The notes below the pieces were generated by a model. The model ran no database searches. It saw nothing but the letters and a program-made list of their open reading frames with translations, and was not told the origin of the DNA. The position numbers and the translations under genes are program-made. A DNA stretch of 40,050 nucleotides from an uncultured Hyphomicrobiales bacterium (GTDB lineage Bacteria; Pseudomonadota; Alphaproteobacteria; Rhizobiales; Beijerinckiaceae): positions 1-40,050 of the forward strand of contig CAINED010000073.1 in assembly GCA_903847605.1 (NCBI GenBank), in the 5' to 3' direction. Positions 27,721 through 35,918 of this stretch are shown here, one piece after another (position 1 is the first letter of the stretch; every line of letters starts with the position of its first letter).

Positions 27721-28055
27721 GATGATCTCCGATGCTACGCTTCATATATAGCTATAGCGCTTGGACGCTCGACTTTGCCGACTTTTTGCAGCGGAAGCGA
27801 AAAAAGTTCAGAGCATCATGCTTGGACGTAGGAGAGGTGCTCTATATTGTTGCAGAACAGAGCAAGGAGTAGAGCCGCAGGCAAAGGTCTTATTATTCTA
27901 CTATTCTAAAATGTAATTCGCCGAGGCTCATCTTAGCCGCGAATAGTAATGAAATAGAAGATGTAACGCTTTCGGCTAAGTAGATATCTTCTATTATAAA
28001 TAATAGTATCATATGGAAGGCGTTACACGGCCGAACCCGATTAACCTGGGAGTTC
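27721..28055. other. Intergenic region between divergent genes
   Basis: This 335-bp AT-rich region contains runs such as TTATTATTCTACTATTCT and should hold the promoters of both flanking genes. The densest structure (27932-28026) is listed separately. I could not place a convincing -35/-10 pair. Confidence 0.5.
27932..28026. promoter_or_regulatory. Interleaved inverted repeats upstream of the HNH gene
   Basis: Four perfect dyads interlock. CTTAGCCG (27932-27939) pairs with CGGCTAAG (27973-27980). AATAGAAGAT (27953-27962) pairs with ATCTTCTATT (27986-27995). CTATTAT (27991-27997) pairs with ATAATAG (28000-28006). GTAACGC (27963-27969) pairs with GCGTTAC (28020-28026). The arms cross, so the pairings exclude one another as RNA or give alternative folds; as DNA they could be operator sites. 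The region ends 30 bp before the HNH start codon. Confidence 0.6.
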
Positions 28056-28940
28056 ATGCTATCTTCCGGCATGGCACAAGCGCCGTCGGAGCACGTGAAA
28101 ATGTTTGGGAACTTCGTTGCGGGTCGAACCTACATCAGGCGCCGCGACATTCATGCTCGGTTCCGGGGTCAGCAACAGGGCGGGATTTCCACGCCGGCAG
28201 ATCACCCTGTGATCTTCCTTTTTACGGGCAGCTCCGGAACGCAGCACGGCTATAATGACGGTTGGCAACCCGACGGGTCCTTTCGATACTTCGGTGAAGG
28301 GCAGACCGGCGACATGCAGTGGCGAGCGGGGAATAAGGCTGTTGGGGAACATGCAGCCGCCGGCAAGGAACTGTTGTTGTTCGAAACGCTTCGTAAGGGC
28401 GGCGAGGTGCGTTTTCTGGGCTCCTTCGTCTGTGCAAGCCACGACACAGTGAACGCGCCTGACAGCGAGGGGTCAAGTCGGCAGGCGATCGTATTTGACC
28501 TGGTGAACATCGACGCCGTGAGTTCCGGTGATGATGATGAAGTGCGGGACGTTGGAGATGCCAGTGTCGATCTGATTGAACTGAGACGCGCCGCATACGA
28601 TGCTGCAAGACCTGTAGCTGGAAGTCGGCTCTCTGATGCAGTCAGGACGATCTATCAGAGGTCTGCCACCATTAAGCAGTATATACTCGCGCGCGCCAAA
28701 GGCGAATGCGAAGGATGCGGAAGTCCGGCGCCATTCATCCGCCCAAATGGTGATGGGTATCTCGAACCACACCACATCCGGCGTGTCAGCGATGGCGGGC
28801 CGGACGACCCGAAGGCGGTCATCGCGCTTTGCCCCAATTGTCATCGCGAGGCGCATTTCGGCATTCGGAGGGAGCAGCTTCGTCGTATGCACATGAATAT
28901 CGTTGCCAATAAGGAACTTGATGACAACGTTCTGGCGTGA
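28056..28940 (+). CDS. HNH endonuclease, ScoMcrA/SRA-like (type IV restriction candidate)
   Basis: A 294-residue protein. The ATG at 28056 follows GGGAG closely; in-frame ATGs at 28071 and 28101 are alternatives. Residues about 15-125 form an N-terminal domain with YIRRRDIHARF, HPVIFLFTG, GYNDGW and YFGEGQTGDMQW, the pattern of the SRA-like modified-base-binding domain seen in ScoMcrA-type enzymes. Residues 215-270 are an HNH nuclease: zinc Cys218/Cys221 and Cys259/Cys262, catalytic HH at 239-240, and CPNCHREAH. Such enzymes cut DNA bearing modified cytosine or phosphorothioate, as shown for Streptomyces ScoMcrA. Here the sulfur-binding part of ScoMcrA is not evident. Its place in the island supports a defence role. 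Confidence 0.82.
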   Translation: MLSSGMAQAPSEHVKMFGNFVAGRTYIRRRDIHARFRGQQQGGISTPADHPVIFLFTGSSGTQHGYNDGWQPDGSFRYFGEGQTGDMQWRAGNKAVGEHAAAGKELLLFETLRKGGEVRFLGSFVCASHDTVNAPDSEGSSRQAIVFDLVNIDAVSSGDDDEVRDVGDASVDLIELRRAAYDAARPVAGSRLSDAVRTIYQRSATIKQYILARAKGECEGCGSPAPFIRPNGDGYLEPHHIRRVSDGGPDDPKAVIALCPNCHREAHFGIRREQLRRMHMNIVANKELDDNVLA

Positions 28941-28982
28941 GCGCCAATTTCGGAATTTCTGTCTATTTGTGGCGCTGGTGAG

Positions 28983-29381
28983 AAGATTGCGGCGCTGAAC
29001 GCTTCAGGCTTCGGCATCCGTCGGGGACAAACTTGGACTTTTCCGAACTTCCGGCGTCTTTATCCGCGTGCTGTGCAAGGCAAAAAAGTCATTAGCGAGC
29101 GCGAATATTCAAAAAATCCGGCATGCGGCACTTTTTAAGCGTCCGAACGACATCATTATCCCGGAATAAAGATGAGGAGGGTCACGATGCTCGCGCCTTT
29201 TCTCGAATAAACCGGTATTAGCCTCCTCATTCACTGTCAGAATAGGATGGAAAGTGTCGCGCGCCGGACCAAAACTCCCGAATAATCCCTCGAAACAACC
29301 TCGAAATCTTGCAGAACTCAACATCCCGCGCCGAAACAGCAGCTTAATAAAACTTGATTCCAGCTTAACTATTTCGGTCCG
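28983..29381 (+). repeat. Decayed tandem module A
   Basis: An open stretch without a start codon reads KIAALNASGFGIRRG, then QTWTFPNFRRLYPRA and EREYSKNPACGTF before a stop at 29136-29138. The first part looks like the helix-turn-helix end of recombinase-like proteins. A dyad ATGAGGAGG (29172-29180) / CCTCCTCAT (29222-29230) follows, and CTTAATAAAACTTGATTCC with GCTTAA from 29343 closes the module. It begins directly after, and in frame with, the HNH stop codon. The arrangement recurs in modules B and C. Confidence 0.6.
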
Positions 29382-29514
29382 ATTTAAGTTCTAGGACGAA
29401 TCCGGTTCGTTTTCTAACAAGCGCATTAGACGTGCGCCACCACGGATCGATCGTAAGCGGCGTTTTCAGGCCACGTCCCGGAGGCTGCCTGAGATATGTA
29501 TGCCCAGCGGCAGG

Positions 29515-29909
29515 AGATCGTCGATCTGACTGTTGGGATGGCTTTAGAAGCCGCACTGGCAAACCATGGACTGTATCGAACTTCCGGCGTTACTACCCCC
29601 GCGCACTCGAGGTAGCGAAACGAGAAAGCGATCTGCGATATGCTTCGAACCCGTTGTGGGGCAGCTTCTAGAGGTGGGGTTGAACGCGCGGGCGCCGGAA
29701 TGGACTAGGGTTGTAAGGACGGGACACTGTGCGTGCCTTCGGCCAAAAAAGCCGCATCGCCCTCAACTCCTCGCGTTCATCCCCACGCTCGTGTGCCCTT
29801 ATTCACAAACCGGATCGTTGAGACCACTGTATCGCTTAAGCCTTCGGTGCTTCCAAAAGTGGGGCGTCAGCTTACGGAAACTTAAGTATTGCTTAACTCG
29901 AACCCCGGG
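29515..29909 (+). repeat. Decayed tandem module B
   Basis: One frame reads GFRSRTGKPWTVSNFRRYYP, then RALEVAKRESDLRYASNP and LWGSF before the stop at 29669-29671. Upstream the similarity continues in another frame (QEIVDLTVGMAL), so a frameshift is likely. About 198 bp after the stop CTTACGGAAACTTAAGTATT and GCTTAA (from 29871) match the closing motif of modules A and C. The dyad seen in A and C is not clear here. Confidence 0.55.
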
Positions 29910-29933
29910 GTTTCCGTTTTTCCTATAGAGCTT

Positions 29934-29968
29934 CAGTCCATTTCTGATGTCTGATCAGAAATGGACTG
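29934..29968. repeat. Perfect 15-bp inverted repeat
   Basis: CAGTCCATTTCTGAT (29934-29948) and ATCAGAAATGGACTG (29954-29968) are exact complements around GTCTG. It lies between modules B and C, with no T-tract after it. It could be a terminator-like hairpin, a recombination site or the fused ends of a lost element. Confidence 0.75.
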
Positions 29969-30155
29969 CGGAGCCAAACTTCGATTGCCCGGTGCATGCC
30001 TGTTGGTCGCGAAATCGTCCTTCAATGGTGTGAGCCCGCTTAGCTCTCGGTTCTGTTGCCGAAATCACCCTCTGAGATCGTCGCCAATAAAGAGTGTGAA
30101 TTTCTGACTACATAATGCAAAGGGCGGTCCAGTATGCACATTCTCTAATGCTAAC

Positions 30156-30452
30156 AAAGTTCATCAACGCGCGGGAATATTCGAAAAATCCGGCACGGGG
30201 TCATTTTGCTGCGGTTATGAACTCGTTTTTGCGCGTCAGTATGTGAGGCGAGTTGTGGTGAGCGCGTTTAAATGGCTAGAAATTTTCCCACCCTCCTCAC
30301 AAGCCGTCGGAAAATTGAAGAAATCGTATTGGAAGTTCTCGTAACATACCAAAAACTCCTCGAAATGCGTCGAAAAACTACGATAAACCCACCTCGTTCC
30401 ACGACAAGTCGCACTTAACAAAACTTAAATCCTGCTTAATTCTTTCGGCGCG
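30156..30452 (+). repeat. Decayed tandem module C
   Basis: Only the protein tail is recognisable: KFINAREYSKNPARGHF matches KVISEREYSKNPACGTF of module A, but the stop is replaced by GCT (30208-30210). A dyad TGTGAGG (30242-30248) / CCTCACA (30295-30301) sits at the same offsets as in module A, and CTTAACAAAACTTAAATCC with GCTTAA from 30413 is the closing motif (31 of 41 bases identical to module A). The stretch 29969-30155 before it holds no recognisable gene. Confidence 0.55.
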
Positions 30453-30536
30453 TTGAAAAATTGCGCTAAAACTCTGCTCGCGTCTGAAAAGCTCTTCAGA
30501 AATGTTCCACGACGATGGGTAATGTCGCAGGCGGAT

Positions 30537-30827
30537 TCACGGACCCTCGACAATACGAGCGCTTTCCAAGTCGTAGCGGCAGCGCTCATCCGGTTCGGTG
30601 ATACGGCGTCCGGCCGGGTCCGCGTTGAGCTGGCGCTGGAGGGAGCGCATCAGCATGTTGCTCTCGGTGACATTTTCAAAAATGACCCGAAGACGCGCGT
30701 CGCGGCGGCCCTGATCGTTGGTGAACACGTCACCCTTCTCGGCGACGAAAGCCACCTGCCCATTCACGATGAAATAGCATCCCGGTTCGATTCGGACTTG
30801 AGCGCGAATTTCCGCCGGGAATGGCAC
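30537..30827 (-). pseudogene. GIY-YIG nuclease fragment (N-terminal part)
   Basis: A 96-codon stretch reads CYFIVNGQVAFVAEKGDVFT and RLRVIFENVTESNMLMRSLQ, then RQLNADPAGRRITEP, and soon stops. This matches the region just ahead of the nuclease domain in a GIY-YIG (T5orf172-type) nuclease family that is common in Alphaproteobacteria and usually several hundred residues long. The GIY-YIG domain itself is missing. Upstream the frame reaches a stop without a good start or ribosome binding site. The gene is therefore broken at both ends, which puts the right edge of the accessory island at or near here. Confidence 0.65.
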
Positions 30828-30873
30828 TTTAGAACCGCTAGCTTATTGAGGACTGGCGCGTAAGCCGTCAGCT

Positions 30874-31857
30874 CTACTGCGGCGTCATTTTCGCGATGCG
30901 CACATACTCGCCCCACGCGGCGATGTCCTGGCTGAGCCGCGCCTGCCCTTCTTGTGGCGTCGAGACCCATGGATCGCCGCCGAAGATCGACAGAAATTTC
31001 ATCGTCTCGGGATCAGTAACGATCTGTTTCGTCCATACGTTGAGCTGATTGACAATGGCGGCGTCCGTTCCTGTGGGGACCATCACCGCAAACCAGCCCA
31101 GAAGGTCCATGGGAATGCCGAGTTCGGTCATGGTGGGCACATCCGGCATGGCCCTGCGCCGGTCGCTGGAGGCAACGCCGAGGACGCGCAAGCGCCCCGC
31201 TTTTTGCTGCGCTATGGCGAAGGCCGGATCGTAACAGCCATAATCGAGTTGCCCCGACATGAGGTCGTTCAGCGAGGCATCCGGCGTCTTGTAATTCACC
31301 GCAATCGCCTGCAAGCCCATCTTCTGGTTGTAGAGCGCGCCCATCACGTCGCCGACACCCGCGCCAATGCTACCTGTAGCGAAGGTCGCCTTGTCGCCCC
31401 TGGTTTTGAGATGCGCTGTCAGTTCCGCGAGCGTCTTGAACGGCGCGTTCGCACTCACCGCCAGCATGAATGCCTGCTTGCTGATCGTCGATGCGATGAC
31501 GATTTTTTCGCGCGCGTCGACGGGATTGTTCTTCATCAAATTCTGGCTGGCTGCCAGCGCATTCCCTGCGTGAATGAAGATCGTGTAGCCATCGGGCTTG
31601 GCGCGCGCGAGCGCCTCGGTCGCAATCGCGCCGCCTGCGCCTGGCCGGTTTTCGACGACCACGGTGCGGCCGCAGACCGCCTGCAGCTTGGTTCCGAAAT
31701 AGCGGACCATCTGGTCGAGCCCGACGCCGGGCGGAAACGCGCAGAGCACGCGGATATTCGCATCGGGATAGGTTTGCGCCACAGAGCGACCGGCCGATGC
31801 GAGCAGCAAAAGCGAAGGCGCGGCCAGCAAAGCTGACCGCCTTGTCATTGTCGGCAC
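30874..31857 (-). CDS. Bug/TctC-family binding protein
   Basis: A 327-residue secreted protein. The GTG at 31857 is preferred because GGGGAGG lies 6 bases before it; the ATG at 31848 would be 15 bases away. The signal peptide (about 1-28) begins MTMTRRSALL-like with twin Arg and ends SVAQTYP. Mature motifs are IRVLCAFPPGVGLDQ and VENRPGAGGAIA, then KPDGYTIFIH. In the first loop PPGVGLD replaces the more usual AAGGxxD, so ligand preference may differ. It is 42 bp downstream of the Rieske oxygenase gene on the same strand, suggesting that it binds the aromatic acid the oxygenase attacks, or a related compound. Confidence 0.88.
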   Translation of the reverse strand: MPTMTRRSALLAAPSLLLLASAGRSVAQTYPDANIRVLCAFPPGVGLDQMVRYFGTKLQAVCGRTVVVENRPGAGGAIATEALARAKPDGYTIFIHAGNALAASQNLMKNNPVDAREKIVIASTISKQAFMLAVSANAPFKTLAELTAHLKTRGDKATFATGSIGAGVGDVMGALYNQKMGLQAIAVNYKTPDASLNDLMSGQLDYGCYDPAFAIAQQKAGRLRVLGVASSDRRRAMPDVPTMTELGIPMDLLGWFAVMVPTGTDAAIVNQLNVWTKQIVTDPETMKFLSIFGGDPWVSTPQEGQARLSQDIAAWGEYVRIAKMTPQ

Positions 31858-31899
31858 TGGTAACCTCCCCTTTTTCCGGCTGCCGCCGGAATTGTCCTC

Positions 31900-33099
31900 C
31901 TATTCGGCAGCCTCTGCATTTGGATAGTAGTTAAACGCGCCCACCTTCACGAGTTCGTCCTTCGGATCGAAGATGAGATTGATGGGATCGCCACCCTTCT
32001 GGACGATTTCGATCTGGCGCTGGAACAGGCGACGCTGCATGACGACGCCCTGATCGCTGCCGGCGAGATGTTCTTCCGAATGCAGGGAGAATAAGCCCTG
32101 CCCCGCGAGCGCTTCATAATCGCGCGGATAGTCGCGCCGTTCCTGCGGTGTCATCTGGCCCCAACTCTTGTTGATGTTGCGATCGATGACGTTCGGGTAT
32201 TCGGGCTTGTCCTGTTTCTTGGCGCAGAGAACGTGAATGTAATGCGTATCGTCGATCGGCACGACCCAGGTGAGCGACGTCGATGGACCGGCATTCAGCG
32301 TAATCGGCGGCACGCTTAGCGCGTTGGGGAAGGGCACCGTCACGATGCGCTCGTAGATGCGGCCATCGTCGAGACGGCGCGAAGATGTATGTGCGAGGCC
32401 CGTATCGGTCGCACTGAAAGCAATTTTCGGCATCTTCGCGAATTCCGGCGCGAACTGGATGCCGGTCATTGTCGAGTGCAGGATGAACACGTGGAACGGG
32501 TCCATCATGTTATCCATCATGTTGAAAAAGTTGTGCGGCACGCATTTGATGCTGTGATCGTTGGCCGAACCCCAGCCGCCGATATGCACTTCATATTCGT
32601 CGGCGCCTTCAAGGATGTCATAGCGCGGCAGGATGGGCTTTTTCGCCGACGGCCCCATATAGGCGAAGATCAGACCGTAGCGCTCTTGCACGGGATACCA
32701 GGGCTGGCGATAGTTCTGCCGGTTCTTGCCGCCCTCGACCTCGCAGGGCTGGTCGAGACAATTGCCCTGCGTGTCGAATAGCCAGCCGTGATAGCAGCAG
32801 CGCAGACCGCGATCCTCTACCCGTCCAAAATACAAAGACGTGCCGCGGTGATTGCAGCGCGAATGCAGAAGGCCGGCCTTGCCCGTCTTGTCGCGGAAGA
32901 GGACGAGGTCCTCGCTCATGATCCGCACTTCCTGCGGGCGCTCGCTGGTCAGCTCGGCGGAGATTGCAATTGGGTGCCAATAGCGCCGGAGCATCTCGCC
33001 GCAGGGCGTGCCGGGTCCGGTCTCCGTCAACAGCTTGTTGGTCTGGCCCTTCGGACGGCCGTAGGCACTGCCGTCGGCATTCGTCGTCGTGGTGCTCAT
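31900..33099 (-). CDS. Rieske [2Fe-2S] aromatic-ring oxygenase, alpha subunit
   Basis: A 399-residue terminal oxygenase subunit. The Rieske cluster ligands are Cys82/His84 (RCNHRG) and Cys101/His104 (CCYHGW). The mononuclear iron site lies in NMMDNMMDPFHVFILH, with His203 and His208 spaced H-x4-H as in phthalate 4,5-dioxygenase-type (group I) oxygenases. The third ligand is a downstream Asp/Glu I cannot fix. Enzymes of this group hydroxylate or demethylate aromatic acids with electrons from a reductase; no reductase gene is in the window. It is divergent from the LysR regulator gene with a dyad between them and upstream of a Bug binding protein gene, so uptake and oxidation are probably co-controlled. 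Confidence 0.9.
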   Translation of the reverse strand: MSTTTTNADGSAYGRPKGQTNKLLTETGPGTPCGEMLRRYWHPIAISAELTSERPQEVRIMSEDLVLFRDKTGKAGLLHSRCNHRGTSLYFGRVEDRGLRCCYHGWLFDTQGNCLDQPCEVEGGKNRQNYRQPWYPVQERYGLIFAYMGPSAKKPILPRYDILEGADEYEVHIGGWGSANDHSIKCVPHNFFNMMDNMMDPFHVFILHSTMTGIQFAPEFAKMPKIAFSATDTGLAHTSSRRLDDGRIYERIVTVPFPNALSVPPITLNAGPSTSLTWVVPIDDTHYIHVLCAKKQDKPEYPNVIDRNINKSWGQMTPQERRDYPRDYEALAGQGLFSLHSEEHLAGSDQGVVMQRRLFQRQIEIVQKGGDPINLIFDPKDELVKVGAFNYYPNAEAAE

Positions 33100-33174
33100 G
33101 CGGAACCTCCTTGCGAAGTTTAAGAGTTTCTAGTCTGCGTTGCCGATAGGCGAAAGATGCCAAAATTGTCCCGC

Positions 33175-33193
33175 CGATAGTAAACTGCTATCG
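33175..33193. promoter_or_regulatory. LysR-type operator dyad
   Basis: CGATAG (33175-33180) and CTATCG (33188-33193) flank TAAACTG, and T33178 to A33190 fits the T-N11-A rule for LysR sites. It lies between the divergent Rieske oxygenase and LysR genes, 42 bp before the lysR start. A further half-site-like CCGATAGG is at 33143-33150. Confidence 0.65.
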
Positions 33194-33234
33194 CTCTGGG
33201 CTGACCGGGAGGGCGCTTGAAGCGCGGTCTGCAT

Positions 33235-34140
33235 ATGAAGCTGAATCAACTGCGCGATTTCACGGCGATTGCAGAAAATGGCAGCTTGCGGGCGGCGGCC
33301 AGATCGCTTGGCCAGGCGCAACCTGCGATCACGCGCAGCATCCAGGACCTTGAACATTCGCTGGGCGTGCAATTGTTCGTCCGCAGCGCACGCGGCGTGA
33401 AACTCACCCCGATCGGCGAAAGCTTTCTCGTGCGCGCCCGCAAGATCATGGGCGAAGTGCGCCGCGGCCGAGAAGAGGTTGCCCAGTTGCAGGGCCAGCT
33501 CGAGGGCACGCTTGTTGCGGCCTTTTCCATCGCCGGGCATATGGCGATCCTCGGACCGGTGCTTCGCAACTTCCGCCGCCGCTATCCAAAGGTGCGCCTG
33601 CGCATCATCGAAGGGCTCCTGCCGGCGCTTGAAACCGATCTCATCGAAGGAGACATCGACTTTTACGTCGGCCCCATCGAGGGCAGTTCGCGGGTCGCCG
33701 ATCTGCAGATTTCAAAAATCTGCGACAATTTCAGGATCGTGGTCGCACGCGAGGGCCATCCGCTGTCCGGCGCGCGGCGGCTGGAGGATTTGCGCGACGC
33801 CGAGTGGATTGCCACATCCGTGCTCCGCGAAGAGCAGGACGACATGCTGGCGCTGTTTTCGGAACGCGGTCTGCCGCCGCCAAACCTCGCCTGCCGTTGC
33901 GAAAATGCATTGTCGATCCTGAGCGTTCTCCTGAATACCGACATGCTGGCGATGGTTCCGCAGCAATGGCTTCAGTCTGACCGTCTGCGCGGCGTTCTCG
34001 TCACAGTCCCACTGGTTGAAACATTTCCCGCCCCGCCGATCATGCTGGTGCACGGCGCGGGGCTGGGTCTGACCCCGGCCGCGGACTATTTCGCTGGTCT
34101 CGTTCGGCAGGCGCAGGCCGCGATCGACGCCGGTCAGTGA
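33235..34140 (+). CDS. LysR-family transcriptional regulator
   Basis: A 301-residue regulator. The ATG at 33235 gives the standard family start MKLNQLRDFTAIAENGS; a TTG 18 bases upstream is less likely. The N-terminal winged helix (1-60) has SLRAAARSLGQAQPAITRSI as the recognition helix region, followed by the linker helix and a periplasmic-binding-like effector domain (about 90-295) opening with LVAAFSIAGHMAILGP. It is divergent from the Rieske oxygenase gene, the classical arrangement for a LysR activator and its target. The inducer is probably the aromatic substrate or product of that enzyme. Confidence 0.92.
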   Translation: MKLNQLRDFTAIAENGSLRAAARSLGQAQPAITRSIQDLEHSLGVQLFVRSARGVKLTPIGESFLVRARKIMGEVRRGREEVAQLQGQLEGTLVAAFSIAGHMAILGPVLRNFRRRYPKVRLRIIEGLLPALETDLIEGDIDFYVGPIEGSSRVADLQISKICDNFRIVVAREGHPLSGARRLEDLRDAEWIATSVLREEQDDMLALFSERGLPPPNLACRCENALSILSVLLNTDMLAMVPQQWLQSDRLRGVLVTVPLVETFPAPPIMLVHGAGLGLTPAADYFAGLVRQAQAAIDAGQ

Positions 34141-34248
34141 TATTGATTCGGCATCGCCTGCAGAAATTTCAAATCTATTCGTATTCGCCGAAGTTTTCTA
34201 GGAGGCGAGCGAACTGCCAAAACGGCGTCGCGGAGAGGGAACTCGAAC

Positions 34249-35880
34249 ATGTCATTTCTTCGTAGCTTCTGCCTCGGCTGCCTAACTGCCGTTTTCGGAT
34301 ATGGCGGCATCGCCTGCGCCCAAATTCCGCGACCCCAAGTGGCTGTCGACGCCGGAACCCTTGCGGGAACGGTCGACACAGATGGCGTGCGTGTGTTCAA
34401 GGGCATTCCCTTCGCAGCGCCTCCCACAGGCAATTTGAGATGGCGAGAGCCTCAACCACTCGCCCCGTGGACAGGCGTGCGCGATGCGAGCGATTTTGGA
34501 GATCGCTGCCAGCAGATGCCGTTTCCGCCCTACAGACCCATCGGTGGCAGTGGCATGTCCGAAGACTGCCTTTATCTCAATGTTTGGTCGGCTCCCGACT
34601 CAAACAAGCGACCAGTGCTGGTCTGGATTCACGGCGGTGGCTTTGGTTACGGCTATAGCAATCAAGCTTGGTATGATGGTGCCCGATTTGTTCAAAAAGG
34701 CGTCGTCTATGTATCGATCAATTATCGTGTCGGCGTTATGGGCTTTCTAGCACATCCGGAATTGACGAGCGAGTCGCCGAACAAGACTTCCGGAAATTAT
34801 GCCCTTCTCGATCAGATCGCTGCCTTGCAATGGGTCAGGCGCAATATCGCGTCGTTTGGCGGCGACCCCGAAAACATAACGATATTCGGCGAATCCGCAG
34901 GTGCTATCAGCGTTAGTGTCCTGACAGCATCACCGCTGGCGAAAGGGCTCTTTCAGCGTGCGATTGGGAACAGCGGCGCGGGGCTCGGCACGACAGTCGA
35001 CACCTTGCCTGTAAGGCCATTGCCCTGGGCGGAAAAACGAGGAGTTGCATTCGCCGAAGCTGCGGAAGCGCGTTCCGTTTCGGATCTCCGTGCGCTGCTC
35101 GCGGCCAAAATTGCTGCGCTTGGTGAGAGTGCGCCAAAGTATCTTTTTGAGCCCGGCCAATTTGCACCTAACATCGATGGGTATTTGCTTCGGGAATCGC
35201 CGGAGGACACTTTTGCGCGCGGAGGGCAGAATAACGTTGCCTTGATCGCAGGCTGGAATTTGAAGGAAGGCGATGTCTTCATTGCCAACAGTAAGCGGCG
35301 CGGCGTATGCAAGCCCGATTGGGCCGGGGCGCAATCCGTCGATGCATTCAAGTCGCAAGCACAGAAGCTCTTTGGTTCGAACGCGGAAGCGTTTCTGAAG
35401 CTCTACCCTCACGCCAGCGATGCCGAGGCGAGACTATCGGCCGAATTCATGGCCGGCGACACGATTGTCAATTATGCAACGTGGAAGTGGGCCGATTTGC
35501 AGCGTCGAAGCGGCAAGTCGGACGTTTATGTCTATCTGTTTTCCAAGCAGCCACCGCCGGAATCGCCTTTGGGCGTGCCGACGCATGCGTCGGAAATTCC
35601 CTACGCTTTCGACAATCAGCGCATGATCACGTGGAGCTGGAACGATGCCGACCGTAACGTGGCTCGCCTTATGTCGACTTACTATGCAAATTTCGCGAAG
35701 TCCGGCGATCCCAATGGTCCTGGTCTTCCGCTTTGGCCTCGATACGACACGGCCTGGCCGCAACATGTCGTGTTCGATGATCGAGGCGCCACGACCGCAG
35801 ATCTGCCTTTGAACCGACTGCAATTCATCGACGGAAATCGAATGGCCGGGCCATGGTGTCCGGAAGCTCGAATTCACTGA
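34249..35880 (+). CDS. Secreted type-B carboxylesterase
   Basis: A 543-residue esterase/lipase of the cholinesterase-like family. A signal peptide (about 1-24, cleavage after ACA) directs export. The family start FKGIPFAAPPTGNLRWREPQ lies at 50-69, EDCLYLNVW at 105-113, the oxyanion hole GGGFGYG at 129-135, and the nucleophile Ser216 in FGESAGAIS. The catalytic His is in PTHASEIPYAF and the acid is a Glu or Asp in the middle third that I did not fix. A GGAGAGGGA site precedes the ATG. It probably hydrolyses carboxylic esters in the periplasm. The aldo/keto reductase gene starts 38 bp later, so the two may be co-transcribed. Confidence 0.92.
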   Translation: MSFLRSFCLGCLTAVFGYGGIACAQIPRPQVAVDAGTLAGTVDTDGVRVFKGIPFAAPPTGNLRWREPQPLAPWTGVRDASDFGDRCQQMPFPPYRPIGGSGMSEDCLYLNVWSAPDSNKRPVLVWIHGGGFGYGYSNQAWYDGARFVQKGVVYVSINYRVGVMGFLAHPELTSESPNKTSGNYALLDQIAALQWVRRNIASFGGDPENITIFGESAGAISVSVLTASPLAKGLFQRAIGNSGAGLGTTVDTLPVRPLPWAEKRGVAFAEAAEARSVSDLRALLAAKIAALGESAPKYLFEPGQFAPNIDGYLLRESPEDTFARGGQNNVALIAGWNLKEGDVFIANSKRRGVCKPDWAGAQSVDAFKSQAQKLFGSNAEAFLKLYPHASDAEARLSAEFMAGDTIVNYATWKWADLQRRSGKSDVYVYLFSKQPPPESPLGVPTHASEIPYAFDNQRMITWSWNDADRNVARLMSTYYANFAKSGDPNGPGLPLWPRYDTAWPQHVVFDDRGATTADLPLNRLQFIDGNRMAGPWCPEARIH

Positions 35881-35918
35881 CCCCCGTCGCCTCAGCCCCA
35901 AATAATGAGAAGTTCGCT

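Noticed and set aside
30453..30863. 136-codon plus-strand open frame opposite the GIY-YIG fragment
   Set aside because: The minus strand shows family motifs; the plus frame shows none.
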